NCBI GenBank assembly: GCA_029876055.1
Contig: CM056877.1
Coordinates: 5,119,863 to 5,183,862, forward strand
Origin: Madurella fahalii
Lineage: Eukaryota; Ascomycota; Sordariomycetes; Sordariales
Length of the DNA: 64,000 nt
Direction: 5' to 3'
The notes under the pieces were generated by a model, which was given only the letters and a program-made list of their open reading frames with translations, was not told where the DNA came from and did no database searches. Each line of letters starts with the position of its first letter. Positions within the stretch are counted from its first letter, which is position 1. Positions 1-10,570 of the stretch are shown here, piece after piece. A program made the translations under genes and the position numbers.

Positions 1-1330
1 CAATCAGCTTGCAAGCGAAACAGAAGGCTCGCTCACGTCAAATAGCCAGCCTTCCAGCAGCGCTCAACTCCCTAACATCCCTGAGATTCCCGACGCTCAA
101 GTCCTTAATCCCCTTAGTATGACCCAAGGACGCCTGCCTACGGACGATCCGCTCGCTAGCCGCTCCCCCGCAGCGCAGCCGGGTACGCCGCCGCCTGAGC
201 GCCAGCAGCGACTGCTAGAGGAGGAGCAACGACTTGACGAGGAGATCGCTATCGCTCGAAGACAGGCAACGCTGCGCCGTAAGAGAGCTGAGCTAGAGCT
301 GCTCCTCCGAGACCAACCTGTCCCGGAGCCCGAACCTCTGTCTCACCCAACGGTACATCCTTCCCGGGAGGCTCTCTTGACCCCCCCTAACCCCACTCTT
401 GCAAGCCCTATAGGTATAACGCCCCAGCAGCTCGGAGTAGTCGTACTAGGAGGAGTGACTTGGAAGACCCCGGTACTTACCTATCCTATATATAATAGGT
501 CCAGCGCAACTGCCCTTCGCAATTTCCTCTTCGACTATAAAGCGAACTTCGCCCTTATCAGTAACGTTCTAAGTAGCAACCGCATTATATATATAGTAAG
601 CTACCTCTGCGGGACCCTAAAGAACGCTTAGGTCAACTATATCAGCGAGAGGGAAAATGACCCTGCCTTCGACCTTACCCTAGTTATATAGGAAGAACTT
701 GTCGAATTCCTTCGTAGCCAGCTCTCGGACCCGGAGACGCACGCCCTTTCTACAGCTATACAGCTTGATAACCTATATCAGCGCAACGACGAAACGGTTA
801 TGGAATTCGTAGATCGATATACAACTATTATTACTGACCTCCCCTACTAGATAGAAGAAAGTTAACGGATAATCGGCCTCTTCCCGAAGTTCCGTAGGAA
901 GATTCGTCTAGTAATCACCTGCTACAGTACCTTGCTAGCTACGTACTAGCAGCTAGTAAGTACCGCTTAGCGGATCGAAGACAGTTAGCGAGCGGAAGGA
1001 ACGTCGGGTTACCGCTCCCGGCTACGACCCTCTACCGCCCTCGAGCTAGGTAATAGGAGCGTTCAAGCCCCGCTAATGCGACTAGGGCGCAATGTTGTCT
1101 GCTATAACTACAGAAAGGAGGGCTATATCGCCAGGAATTGTCTATCGGGGCTGTCCAACCCCCTAGTACCGGAGAGGGCGGACAAGTAGTAACAACGCTA
1201 CTATACCTATAACTAACCCGGGTACTACTCGACCAATTGCCCCTAAGCGGTCTACAGACGATACGACCAGGCAGGCCATACAGCGCTCCGATGCCCTAAC
1301 GACAGCCTTATCAGCAATAGCAACCAGACC
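1..1330 (+). pseudogene. gag: Gypsy gag with zinc knuckle (decayed)
   Basis: Nucleocapsid/capsid gene of the Gypsy element. A clean reading frame runs from ATG at 119 to 631 and starts with a Glu/Arg-rich coiled-coil-like stretch (residues about 25-65); after that the frame is crossed by TAG stops. Near 1095-1140 a CCHC zinc knuckle can be read as C-Y-N-Y-R-K-E-G-Y-I-A-R-N-C; the second position should be Cys and the Tyr before Ile is probably the zinc-binding His changed by a C-to-T mutation (CAT to TAT). A second, more damaged knuckle follows near 1195-1245. RIP has therefore removed both the frame and metal ligands. Confidence 0.75.
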
Positions 1331-1429
1331 CCTCTACGAGAATATACAAGGGCCGTAGCGGCGGAGCGATAGAACAACGCGGGGGGTACCTCTCGTCGTA
1401 TAGAATCCGATATTATAGTCAGATTGTAG

Positions 1430-3330
1430 AGGAGCTGGAAGAAGGTACCTACAATACTCGACTCGGGAGCGGATTACAATCTGATTAGCTATAGCTACCT
1501 TGCTAAGCACTCCCTCCTCGAATACTTCGAGCCATCTATAGGGCTTGTTGGCATCGGAAATAAACCTATACGAATTTACGGAGTATGTCCCCTTTACGTA
1601 CGTGCTACCGACTATAAAGGCAGAACTCAGATATACCTTCTGCACCTTATAGTCATAGATATCGAGCCCTTTGTCGTTATTCTCGGCTAGCCTTAGCTCG
1701 AGATAGCCAACCCCGATATCGACTTCCGAAGCAAGACGTAGACGTACCTGCCTAAGGCGTTACGAATGGGCTTACGTATTGAGCCCAAGCAACTGTAGGC
1801 GGGATCTGTATTCGCCCTTGCAGCTATTGTCCCCTCTAGCGAGGACCCCGCTAACATAACGTACGAGCTAGAGCAGCCGCAGCTCCCCGAGGCTTACCGG
1901 GTATACAAGAAGCTGTTCTACAAGTCTGGGATTTTGCCTTTCCCTTAGACGACGACGAAGCATCGTATCGAACTCGTAGACAGCGTACAGCTACCCTGGG
2001 GGCCGATTTACCTACTGGGGGCAATAGAGCTCGAGACCCTATACAAATGGCTTAGAGCCGCTATAGAGAAGGGCTGGATATAACCCTCAACAAGCCTTAT
2101 AGGCACCCCTATCCTATTTGTCCTAAAGAAGGGAGACGAATTACGCCTTATCGTCGACTACCGAGAACTAAATACAGTAATATACAAGAACTATATACCT
2201 ATCCTACTGATTAGAGAGATCTTTAACCGCCTGTCATCAGCTAAGATCTATACTAAAATCGATTTAAAGGATACGTACTATCGTATCAGGCTCAGCAAGG
2301 GCAACGAGTAGAAAACTACCTTTCGTATACGATACAGCTACTACGAGTTCTATATAATACTAATAGGGTTAGCTAACGTTCTAGCGACCTTCTAGATATA
2401 TATCAACTAAGTATTATCTGGACTGGTAGACGTTATATATATCGTCTACTTGGACGATATCCTAATCTATAGCAACGACAAAGTAGCGTATAAACAGTAT
2501 ATAAAAGAAGTCCTCGATCGATTGGAAAAGGCCGACCTCTATACTAATCTCAAGAAGTGCTAATTCTATACCACTGAAGTCGAGTTCCTAGGGTATATAA
2601 TCTTACCCGAGGGGATTGCTATAGAGCCGTCCTACGTCGAGTCCGTTATACAGTAGCCGCTCCTCCGCAGTATATACGATATCCAGTTCTTCTTAGGATT
2701 TATAGGGTTCTACCGTCGTTTTATTAGAAACTATTCGAAGATCTGTGCCCCCCTAATAGACCTCCTATGCGGCGACTAGAAACGCCTATTCATACTTATA
2801 GAGGAGGCGGCTAAAGCGTTCGAGCTACTAAGAAGTAAATTCAGCGAGGCCTCTATCCTCAAGTATTTCGATTCCTCCCTACCTATCTATATAGAGATAG
2901 ATGCCTCGAAGTATACGATTGGAGCTATACTCTCGTAGCTCTACGAGGATCGGTGGCATCCAATCGCCTTTAGGTCAAGGAGACTTATACCTGAAGAGAC
3001 GCGTTACGATACCGGAGATAGGGAGCTACTTATACTTATCGACGCCTTCCGTACTTGGTCTCAGTACCTCCTCTATACCTAAGTCCCGATTATGGTCTTA
3101 ACAGACTATCTTAACCTGGAGTACTGGAAGACCAAGAAGAGACCGAGCTAGCAATAGCTATATTAGAGCGACGACTTAACTGCATTTAACTTCGTTATTA
3201 AGTACCGCTCTGGTATTCAGAACCCCGCTAACGGTCTCTTATGTAGGCCAGACTATATAGAAGAGGAAGAAGCAGATGAAAACGCTGAGAACCCGCTACT
3301 TCAACTCCTATAGGACAGGGTCGAACGAGG
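1430..3330 (+). pseudogene. pol: Gypsy protease, reverse transcriptase and RNase H (decayed)
   Basis: Pol portion of the Gypsy element. The aspartic protease active site reads V-P-T-I-L-D-S-G-A-D near 1445-1475. Reverse transcriptase motifs follow: L-R-L-I-V-D-Y-R-E-L-N near 2143-2175, K-I-D-L-K-D-T-Y-Y near 2255-2280 and the catalytic Y-L-D-D at about 2444-2458 (I-V-Y-L-D-D-I-L-I-Y-S), then the F-L-G-F-I-G-F-Y-R-R-F-I segment near 2690-2725. RNase H is recognisable by I-E-I-D-A-S-K-Y-T-I-G-A near 2890-2930 and continues to R-S-G-I-Q-N-P-A-N near 3210. Multiple in-frame TAG codons stand at Trp or Gln positions, so no product can be made. Confidence 0.85.
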
Positions 3331-3879
3331 GCAATAAGAGAACCCTAGCCCTTGCCCTGTTATCGCGGTAGTTCGAGGACTGCTCCAACCGTATCCCGAA
3401 GCTGTATTGCCACTGCATATAAGGACAGTTGAAGACGAAGAAGCTATTGAAGAAGAAAAAGAAGAGTTTGAGAGGTTGCTGCTAAGCTAAGAAGGCTAGA
3501 GCGATATAGTCGTCTAAAAGGTCTGGGACTACGGCAAGAAGTGTAGCCGTAGCTCTATAGATAAGGATGAGGGCGTTATATCTAATATTTATAAGCAGAT
3601 ATATGTCGTTAGTACTAGCCCCCCCGAGGGACCGTATTATAGTTATTATACTGTATTCGGCGTCGGGGGCCTCTGCCGTCGTATAGGGAATGACTCTTAT
3701 AATGAAGCTGCGCCTAATTACCGTATGCCTATTGTGGGCGCCTCTGGTGCTAAAAACGGAGATCATAGGACCTAGGCGAAAGGAGGGTAGCTCTCTTTAG
3801 AAGAGTTGTTGCTTGAAGAGCAATAGAAAGATCAATGACTTCAGTCGGACACTCGGAGGAAGCGGTGTAGTAGTAGCGA

Positions 3880-4350
3880 AGGCTCGTAGAGAAAAGGAGA
3901 GGACGGGCTCGTCTGTTACCAAGGTAGAGTATATATTCCCCCCTCCTTTAGGCACGAGCTGATTGAAAGCTATTATGACGTACCAACTGCAGGCTATAGA
4001 GGCTTTAGGAAGACGCAGGAGCGCCTAGGGCGCAACTACTTTTAGCTGTCTATAAGAGAGGACGTAGTGGCGTACGTCAACGGCAACTGTATGACCTGCC
4101 AACGTACGAAGCTGCGTACGCACCGCCCTTACAGCTTGCTTGCAGCGCTGCCGGTACCCGACGGACCGTGGCAGACGATTATAGTGGACTTCATTATAGG
4201 CCTACTAACCTCGATTGACCCTCGGATAGGTAAGGCGTACAACACTGCCCTGGTTGTGGTAGACAAGTTTACGAAGTACACTCTCTATATCGCAACAATC
4301 ACGACGCTTACGGCAAGCGCCTTCGCAGAACTGTTCTTCGACCATGTCTA
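3880..4350 (+). pseudogene. int: Gypsy integrase, N-terminal part (cut by insertion)
   Basis: N-terminal zinc-binding and start of the catalytic core of the integrase. The HHCC domain shows H-E-L-I-E-S-Y-Y near 3955 and C-M-T-C-Q-R-T-K at about 4087-4110. The first catalytic Asp lies in I-I-V-D-F-I near 4175-4195, followed by V-V-V-D-K-F-T-K-Y near 4255-4280. The frame reads to F-F-D-H-V at 4350, exactly where the nested LTR element begins; the protein sequence resumes at 6824 as V-Y-R-P-F-G-L-P. This continuity of the protein across the insert is independent proof that the insert is a later transposition. Confidence 0.85.
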
Positions 4351-4565
4351 TGTCAGATCGAAAATGGGGATTGCTGTGAGAAAAGGAGAGTGAAAGGATG
4401 ATTCGCATTGAAGGAGCGGCGTCTGCGCAGCTATCGCTTCTAAGGAGGTGGTAGGTGACAGTGTTGAACTCTGAACGTTCCAAAACTTCCGGCGAAGCCG
4501 GTAATTTATAGGCTCCTGACCCTGGCAGTGCCCCGCCTGCACCTGACACCCTCCTGCACCTGACA
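4351..4565. repeat. 5' LTR of nested element (215 bp)
   Basis: Starts TGTCAGATCG and ends CACCTGACA; matches 6609-6823 and the solo copy at 55029-55243 almost base for base. A short palindrome GGGTTCCTCCTGGAACCC lies about 15 bp inside the element and recurs in slightly altered form near 5191. Confidence 0.9.
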
Positions 4566-4730
4566 AGGTACTCCCCCTTGCTTGGGTTCCTCCTGGAACC
4601 CGTACAGAGCTCTCTTCGACTGGCTAGCTGCGTAACAGGTGCTCCTTGACTGCGCGATCGTAGCTGCAACGAACTGATCTCTCGAAGGCTGAATCGAATT
4701 GGCTGACTGCAGCGAGCTGACTGACTCTCC

Positions 4731-5160
4731 CTCGAAGGCCGAACGAACTGACTGACTGCCATCCGCAACTGCGTAAAAGGTGCTTTTTGACTGCGTAACT
4801 GTAGCTGCAACGAACTGGCCGACTCTCGAAGGCTGAATCGCTGACTGCAGCGAGCTGACTGACTCTCCCTCGAAGGCCGAATCGAACTGACTGACTGCCA
4901 TCCGCAACTGCGTAAAAGGTGCTTTTTGACTGCGTAACTGTAGCTGCAACGAACTGGCTGACTCTCGAAGGCTGAATCGCTGACTGTAGCGAGCTGACTG
5001 ACTCTCCCTCGAAGGCCGAATTGAATTGACTGATGCTGTCTGCAACTGCGTAAAAGGTGCTTTTTGACTGCGTTACCGTAGCTGCAACGAACTGACTGAC
5101 TCTCGAAGGCTGAATCGAATCGACTGACTGACTCTCTCTCGAAGGCCGAATCGAATGCTC
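4731..5160. repeat. Tandem repeat, ~130-139 bp x ~3-4, inside nested element
   Basis: The phrase CTCGAAGGCC recurs at 4731, 4869, 5008 and 5138 (spacings 138, 139, 130). Each unit carries ACTGACTGAC-type runs and a conserved GCGTAAAAGGTGCTTTTTGA hairpin-like segment. Frames open through the block are artefacts of the repeat and show no protein family. Confidence 0.85.
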
Positions 5161-5289
5161 GGGTAGCTGACTGACTACCTCCCTCTCCCTAGGGTTCCCC
5201 CTGGAACCCGTACCTTGAATTGCTGGCTGGCGAAATCAGTTGCGGGCGCTGAAGCTGCTTAGACGCGTCGTAAGTAGTGATACTACTCT

Positions 5290-5935
5290 ATAATGGAATT
5301 CGTCCCTTCAATCCTGTTCCTCCAAGGCAAGCGCTTGCAGTACGCCTTCCCGGCCCCCGCGTACAGGCCCACCGAACAGAGGTACTGCTTAAGAGCAGGC
5401 CTACTCACGCGTTGTCGTACAAGACCAACGCTCTTTTGCAGCGCCCACGCTCCTCCACAGCAGAGCTCCCAGTTGCCCTCGCTGCCCTTCCCGTGCCGCA
5501 GGCTGGCTGGGTATTGCTACCCCCTTATCTCGCACCTCCCGAGCTGCCTGACGGCGGTAAGCGCTAGACTCACGCTTACCCAATGGGCTCGTTGACCGAT
5601 TGCTCCTTTATAACGCCTTCCGAGCGCTGCGCCTGACAAGCGCTAGAGCTACCCTAACGGCCCGGCAGAGGTTCCTTCTAGGCAAGTGCTTGCGTCTTCC
5701 TAGCTCCCGCGTACAGGCCCACCGAACAGAGATACTGCTTAAGAGCAGGCCTACTCACGCGTTGTCTCTCAGGACCCAAACGCTCTTTTGTAGCGCCCAC
5801 GCTCCTCTACAGCAGAGCTCCCGGTTGCCCTCGCTGCCCCCTATCTCGTTCCTCCAGGGTTGCTTGACGGCGGTAAGCGCTGGGCTCACGCTTACCCAAT
5901 GGGCTCGTTGACCGATTGCTCCTTTTAACGCCTTT
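5290..5935. repeat. Tandem duplication, ~320-350 bp x 2, inside nested element
   Basis: GTACAGGCCCACCGAACAGA occurs at 5361 and again at 5711, and the unit end (CAATGGGCTCGTTGACCGAT) occurs near 5580 and 5900. The two units are about 90 per cent alike by eye. No protein similarity in either strand. Confidence 0.8.
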
Positions 5936-6608
5936 TAAGCGCTACGCCTAAGCGTTAGAGTAACCCCAACGGCCCAGCAGATCTTGCCTAATAGAGGGTC
6001 TCCCTCTATAGGACTTCTTGCAGCTCTCAAGGATTTCTCGCAGCTCTCAAGCAGCGAACTCAATCCTGCCTAGCAGAGGGGCTCCCTCCTGCACAGGACT
6101 TCTTGCGGCTCTCAAGCAGCAATAACGTAGCTCCTAGACGTAAGCTAATCATAGGCAGTATACTGCCCTACTGCAAGCACTTGGATAATCGAAACAGAAA
6201 GTAGTCAGGCCTGACTAAATAGTACGTCACTCGACGATTGAAGGAACTGCTTCTTACATTACATCATCTTTCTTCTCTTGCATTTTTGCGTGGTCCTAGC
6301 GCGTGCGGGGTAGCTGCGTAGCTTGGTAGCTGAACTTTGCGAATAACGTCATCTTGATGCTCGGTAGGCTGGCTGAATCTTCGAAGGTGCTCCCAAGCTC
6401 TCTTGTTCTCTGGTGTAGTCGCTGCATCTAAGGTGCTTCGAAGAAGCGAAGATCGTAGTGCTGGCGGTGGCAGAAAGCGTAAAAGGGATGCAGGGACTGC
6501 GCAACGTCTGTAATAGCTTCTAAGCTAAGAAGTCGCTATTCGTAAGCTGCGCGCTCCTTCAAGCGAATCTCCTGACGGTCTCCTGCCCTGAGGGTAGAGA
6601 GTTCAACG

Positions 6609-6823
6609 TGTCAGATCGAAAATTGGGATTGCTGTGAGAAAAGGAGAGTGAAAGGATGATTCGCATTGAAGGAGCGGCGTCTGCGCAGCTATCGCTTCTA
6701 AGGAGGTGGTAGGTGACAGTGTTGAACTCTGAACGTTCCAAAACTTCCGGCGAAGCCGGTAATTTATAGGCTCCTGACCCTGGCAGTGCCCTGCCTGCAC
6801 CTGACACCCTCCTGCACCTGACA
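6609..6823. repeat. 3' LTR of nested element (215 bp)
   Basis: Near-identical to 4351-4565. Followed immediately by the second copy of the target duplication GTCTA and then by the resumed Gypsy integrase frame. Confidence 0.9.
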
Positions 6824-7730
6824 GTCTACCGGCCCTTCGGACTTCCCTAGTCCATCGTATCCGATAGTGGTAGCCTGTTTACAAGCTCCTTCTAGAAGAC
6901 CTTGTACGAACTCTTGGGTATTAAGCGGCGTCTAAGTACCGTATATTACCTGTAGACTGATAGGCAGACGGAGTGCCAGAACTAAATACTCGAGTACTAC
7001 TTACATACGTTCTGTAGCTATAATCAAGCAGATTAGGTATATTATCTATGCCTAGCGGAGTACGTCTATAACAGTTCCTACTATACAGCAACACAGTCAA
7101 CCCTGGCCTTCCTTCTCTATAGGTTCTACCCTCGAGATCCCCCGGACCCTATAGTAATTCCCAAGAGCGCCGTCTCCGCTACAGATAAGCGAGCGAGACG
7201 CCTATTAGCGAGCTATAGGAAGATCTACGATATCCTCGTCGCTACTAACAAGAACTATAAGAAGTAGTATAATTATAAGCGGGAAGACAAGGTATTCGAG
7301 GTTGGCCAATAGGTCTAGCTCTCAACGAAGCACTTCAAGTAGCAGCACCCAAGTAGCAAACTCGTAGATAAGTATCTAGGGCGCTTTAAGATCCTTAAGA
7401 TTGTTAGCGATAGGAAGATAGTATATGAACTGGACCTGCTACAGCATTACCACATTTATCGAGTCTTCCCAATTACCCTGCTCGAACTATTTAAGGGCAG
7501 TAAGGAATAAACTCGAGAGTAATATAAAAGAGTCGATATCGAGCTAGAGGAATAATATTACGAGGTAGAAGCTATTATCGACTATAGGGGCCTAGCGAGG
7601 AATAGGCAGTTCCTGATTAAATGGAAAGGGTATCTGCCTAAGGATAATACCTGGGAATCCAGGGAGCATCTAGATAATAGACCACTGTTAAGGGCATACG
7701 AGGTAGAACTAGCGAAGGTGTAGAGGTGAT
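6824..7730 (+). pseudogene. int: Gypsy integrase C-terminal part with chromodomain (decayed)
   Basis: Second half of the interrupted integrase. The second catalytic Asp is in I-V-S-D-S-G-S-L-F near 6850-6880, and P-S-S-K-L-V-D-K-Y-L-G-R-F-K-I near 7345-7395 is the usual 'GPF/Y'-type C-terminal module. The last 55 residues form a chromodomain: Y-E-V-E-A-I-I-D-Y-R near 7560-7590, then F-L-I-K-W-K-G-Y-L near 7610-7640 and N-T-W-E-S-R-E-H-L near 7648-7672. Chromodomains on fungal integrases direct insertion to heterochromatin carrying methylated H3K9. Two of the three aromatic cage positions remain recognisable; numerous TAG codons elsewhere show the copy is dead. Confidence 0.85.
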
Positions 7731-7829
7731 ATAGGGTATAAGTATGTAAGGGCATACTAGGGCGAGGGAAAAAGCTTCGATTTGTCTAAAAGGCATTAAA
7801 AAACCTACGAAAAGCTATATATTAGCAGT

Positions 7830-9000
7830 ACTCCAACTACTCCTCCTTACTCTCAACCTCAGTATCCTCCTCCTCTATAGGGGTAAGATGATCAGCAATG
7901 TACGAAAGCAGCTCCTCTATATCGCCTAAGTATTTCTAGATGTTGGTCAGAACTGTGGTCTGTACTTCTAGCAGTAGAGGGAGCTTAGGAGCAGCGCCTG
8001 AAGATGCAGACGAGCGACCAGTACTACTAAGGGAGGCGAGTAACGGGCCCTCAGTAACCCTACTAAAGCGGCGGAGGCGCAGTGTACAACCAACGCGTTT
8101 AGCGCTAGTACGGTAGGTAGCGAGATCGGAGGAACGGGGTACGGGAGCAGCGAAATCCTTGAGTGTGTGTAGGGCGGTATTACTAGCCTCCTAGACCTCG
8201 ATCGTAAGAGCATTAGTCTAGATAGGAAAGTACTATTAATATAGGGAATATATAGCGAGGAAGTAGAAAGGAGAACTTATAGACTCACTAGGCTTAGGGA
8301 ACTCTATATAATCGAAGGTCTCTACGAAGCGAACTATAGTAGTTAGAGTATTAGAAGGAACCTAGAAGGATCAGACGCTGCTACCAAGTGCTATAGGAGT
8401 AGCGCAAGCTAAGGAGGGAGGACCTACCGGTAGGTATATATAATTGTAGGACGCGTAGTAGGAGCAGTGGGTACCAGAGTTCCTCTAATTCTTATAACTA
8501 GTAGAGGGACCCTTCTTTAGTATATAGCGGAGGCACGTACAGTAGCTGCATATAATCAGCGGGGAGCTAGCGGCAAGGGGAAGGATACTTATAGGATAAT
8601 ACGGCGGGCACACTCGATAAACTTGTTATAAGCTTTGGGGGTGCTAGCAGCGACTGGGGAGGACAGGAGAGTATTGTCTTCGACCTAAGGGAGTAGGTCA
8701 GAAGTAGCGAGAGTATAGAAAAGGAGGATCTAACCTACTAGGGAACCATAGGATACCAGGGCGACCTTAGACTTCTTAGAAGAGCTAGGAGGCTCTTTAT
8801 TATCTTCGGCCTAAGATGAGGTTAGTACGTGTAAACCCCCTATAGTAGTAGCGAGGGCATTATATATAGGGCGTTTATCTGATATAGCGGACTAAGCGGA
8901 AGGGGCGTAGAGAGCGGAGCGAGAGTAGTAGAGCGAGAGTAGTACAGCGAGCGCGGTAACGGCTACTATAACCTACCAACAAGTCAGCAGACCAACCTAC
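7830..9000 (-). pseudogene. Antisense ORF remnant between pol and 3' LTR of the Gypsy element
   Basis: Read on the minus strand with TAG/TAA codons passed over, this stretch gives a coherent protein-like sequence: a Cys-containing segment (I-C-S-Y-C-T-C-L near 8560 and T-H-C-S-Y-Y-A-S near 8460, where Tyr residues may be Cys hit by RIP), a central part, and a C-terminal helix-rich segment (L-L-L-E-V-Q-T-T-V-L-T-N-I near 7965-7930, then Y-L-G-D-I-E-E-L-L). Antisense ORFs downstream of pol are known in some Ty3/Gypsy lineages. The best guess is a small zinc-cluster-like accessory protein of the element, but I do not recognise the family. Confidence 0.45.
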
Positions 9001-9377
9001 AAATACACAGTATAAGCAACAAAGGAGTATAACAGGTACGGGTAAGAAGGAAGGAGATAGAGGAGTAGGAAGGGTATAATCTACGAGTATAAGACCGTAA
9101 AGAAGAAAAGAGGAAAGGAATTGGTAGGAGGGAAGGCCTATTTATATCTAAGGCCAGGGCTGGGCCCACTTTTCCTAGGACGAAGTAAAATTCGGTATAA
9201 AAAGGATAGCGAGATAGTAAATCGAAGATAACTACTAGGAGCCTAGACAGAGCTACCTCTACGCTACGACTATACAACCTAGGCGTAACCCTTCTATATC
9301 ACCAACTCCAACTTCCTTCCCTCAGTAAAAGTTCCCTTTCCCCTACCTCTGAATCATTAACGTTATATATGTACTAT

Positions 9378-9990
9378 TGTTAAGCCCAGTAGGAGGGCAA
9401 TAATAGGCAATTCTATCAACTACCGTACGACTCGACACGGCGATCCCGACGCGCCTGCGCCTGCAACCCGCAGTGTTAGCGTACCTGTAAATTCCAAGGA
9501 CTGCAAATGCCTATACGACTAGTAGGTATAAGAGCTGGGGAAAATGCAGTAGTGCAGGCGACTCTTCGGTTATCGGTGCCTTGGGCGCTATGCAGGAGGG
9601 GCAACTACGCAGCTCGCGCATACGGCTAAGGTAGCCGGAATTCGGGCGGTGACCGCTTATAGGAGCATATAGCCCGGGCGGCTCCTGAAGGCAGGAGCCC
9701 GGAAGGAGGGAGGCTCTGTGAGGACCGGCTGAGCGGGGCCAGCGTGAGGTGCGGTCTGGAAGCCTCGGAGCTGCAGTGTAAGCGAGCCTCAGAAGCAACA
9801 ACGGTACTAAGCTGGAATGGCATAAATAGCGTGTCAGATGAGCGTCGAAGGAGCGTACTAGCAAGGAGGACGATAAAGCAGTAGAGCGGGGAAGTAAGCC
9901 CTAGCGATACTGTTATGGGTATAAGAAGGAGGGCGGGAGACAGAGCTTAGGAGAGAGGCAGAGTTCAATGAGACTACTACTCGACCCCTA
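9378..9990 (+). repeat. Possible 3' LTR of the Gypsy element
   Basis: Sequence becomes markedly more GC-rich at a TGTTAAGCCCAGTAGGAGG start (9378), which has the TG dinucleotide typical of an LTR. The end is not identified, and the partner LTR lies outside the window, so the call rests only on position after the coding part and base composition. Confidence 0.35.
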
Positions 9991-10083
9991 ACGAGCATTC
10001 TGCTCCTACGTTGCGCGTGCACTGCTTGTACCCAGACACTCTGGTCTTACTACCTTTGGATCCTTGATCCTCACAATATCTAA

Positions 10084-10570
10084 CCATCTGTTACATGGTG
10101 AGAGTCCAGATGGGCCAGGTAGCCCAGATCCTGGGGTCCCTGTGACCTCTGAGATTCTAGAACCTTCTGTAGGTACTGGCCCACTTCCTGTCATATATTT
10201 CGGTGCTCCTGTCAGAAACACGGCACCTCTGAATCTTGGGAAATGACAGTTCAGGATTTTTTATGTGTCTTGTCTTGATTGTGTTGATTGTGTTTATTGT
10301 CCCTCGTTCTGTTCTGTTCGTCTATCTTTGCTGGAGAGTTTGCTCCTTTTATAGACGAGATACGCGTACAGGATGACGTTCGTACCGTGGCGCAGTTAGC
10401 TGCCAGTCTTCCTTAGCTCAATAGAGTACATGGGCTTGGCTCCCACACTAGATCCTGTGATCCTGATCCTTTGGCACATGATCCTTTTGACAGCTCCTGC
10501 GCACTCTGCCTAGAGCTTTCTTAGATAGCGCGAATTTTATCTTATTTTTGAAATCCCACGTAACACCATC
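10084..10570 (+). repeat. Solo LTR, family B, containing another solo LTR
   Basis: An LTR of about 189 bp once the internal insert is removed: it begins TGTTACATGG at 10089 and ends CCCACGTAACA at 10565, and is flanked by the perfect 5-bp duplication CCATC (10084-10088 and 10566-10570). It interrupts the pogo-type transposase at 10594 onwards: rejoining at CCATC gives a continuous frame into that protein. A related copy lies at 11368-11550. Confidence 0.85.
10210..10492 (+). repeat. Solo LTR, family A, nested inside family B LTR
   Basis: A 283-bp LTR starting TGTCAGAAACACGGC and ending CCTTTTGACA, flanked by perfect GCTCC duplications at 10205-10209 and 10493-10497. Contains a TATAAA-like promoter element (CTTTTATAGACGAG, reverse orientation) near 10335. 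Same family as the minus-strand copies at 11707-11965 and 53478-53757. Confidence 0.9.

Larger units (their letters stand above)
4351..6823. mobile_element. Nested non-autonomous LTR retrotransposon, TSD GTCTA
   Basis: A 2473-bp element with two 215-bp direct terminal repeats (4351-4565 and 6609-6823), each starting TGTCAG and ending CTGACA, flanked by the perfect 5-bp target duplication GTCTA (4346-4350 and 6824-6828). I counted about two mismatches between the two LTRs, so the insertion looks young, and unlike its Gypsy host the element keeps normal CpA/TpG content, suggesting it arrived after the host was RIPed or escaped RIP. The 2.04-kb interior has no gag, RT or integrase homology that I can see; it consists largely of two tandem-repeat blocks (4731-5160 and about 5290-5935). 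It resembles TRIM/LARD-type elements mobilised in trans. A purine-rich stretch at about 6590-6601 could be the polypurine tract; I do not recognise a convincing tRNA primer site. Confidence 0.85.
1..9990 (+). mobile_element. RIP-damaged Ty3/Gypsy chromovirus (5' end outside window)
   Basis: A full-length-looking Ty3/Gypsy LTR retrotransposon, read on the plus strand in the order gag, protease, reverse transcriptase, RNase H, integrase, chromodomain; that order and the chromodomain place it among the chromoviruses. Its 5' LTR lies before position 1. The whole copy is dead: TAG and TAA occur every few dozen codons, nearly always where Trp or Gln is expected, and CpA/TpG dinucleotides are scarce while CpG is kept, which is the signature of repeat-induced point mutation. 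The integrase is interrupted by a second, younger LTR element at 4351-6823. The 3' boundary is uncertain: a TGTTAAGCCC start of a possible 3' LTR is at 9378 and more GC-rich LTR-like sequence runs to about 9990. Confidence 0.85.

Noticed and set aside
4205..5045. Long minus-strand frames through the nested element
   Set aside because: They run across the LTR and internal tandem repeats and consist of repeated peptide text; no family and frame breaks at repeat junctions.
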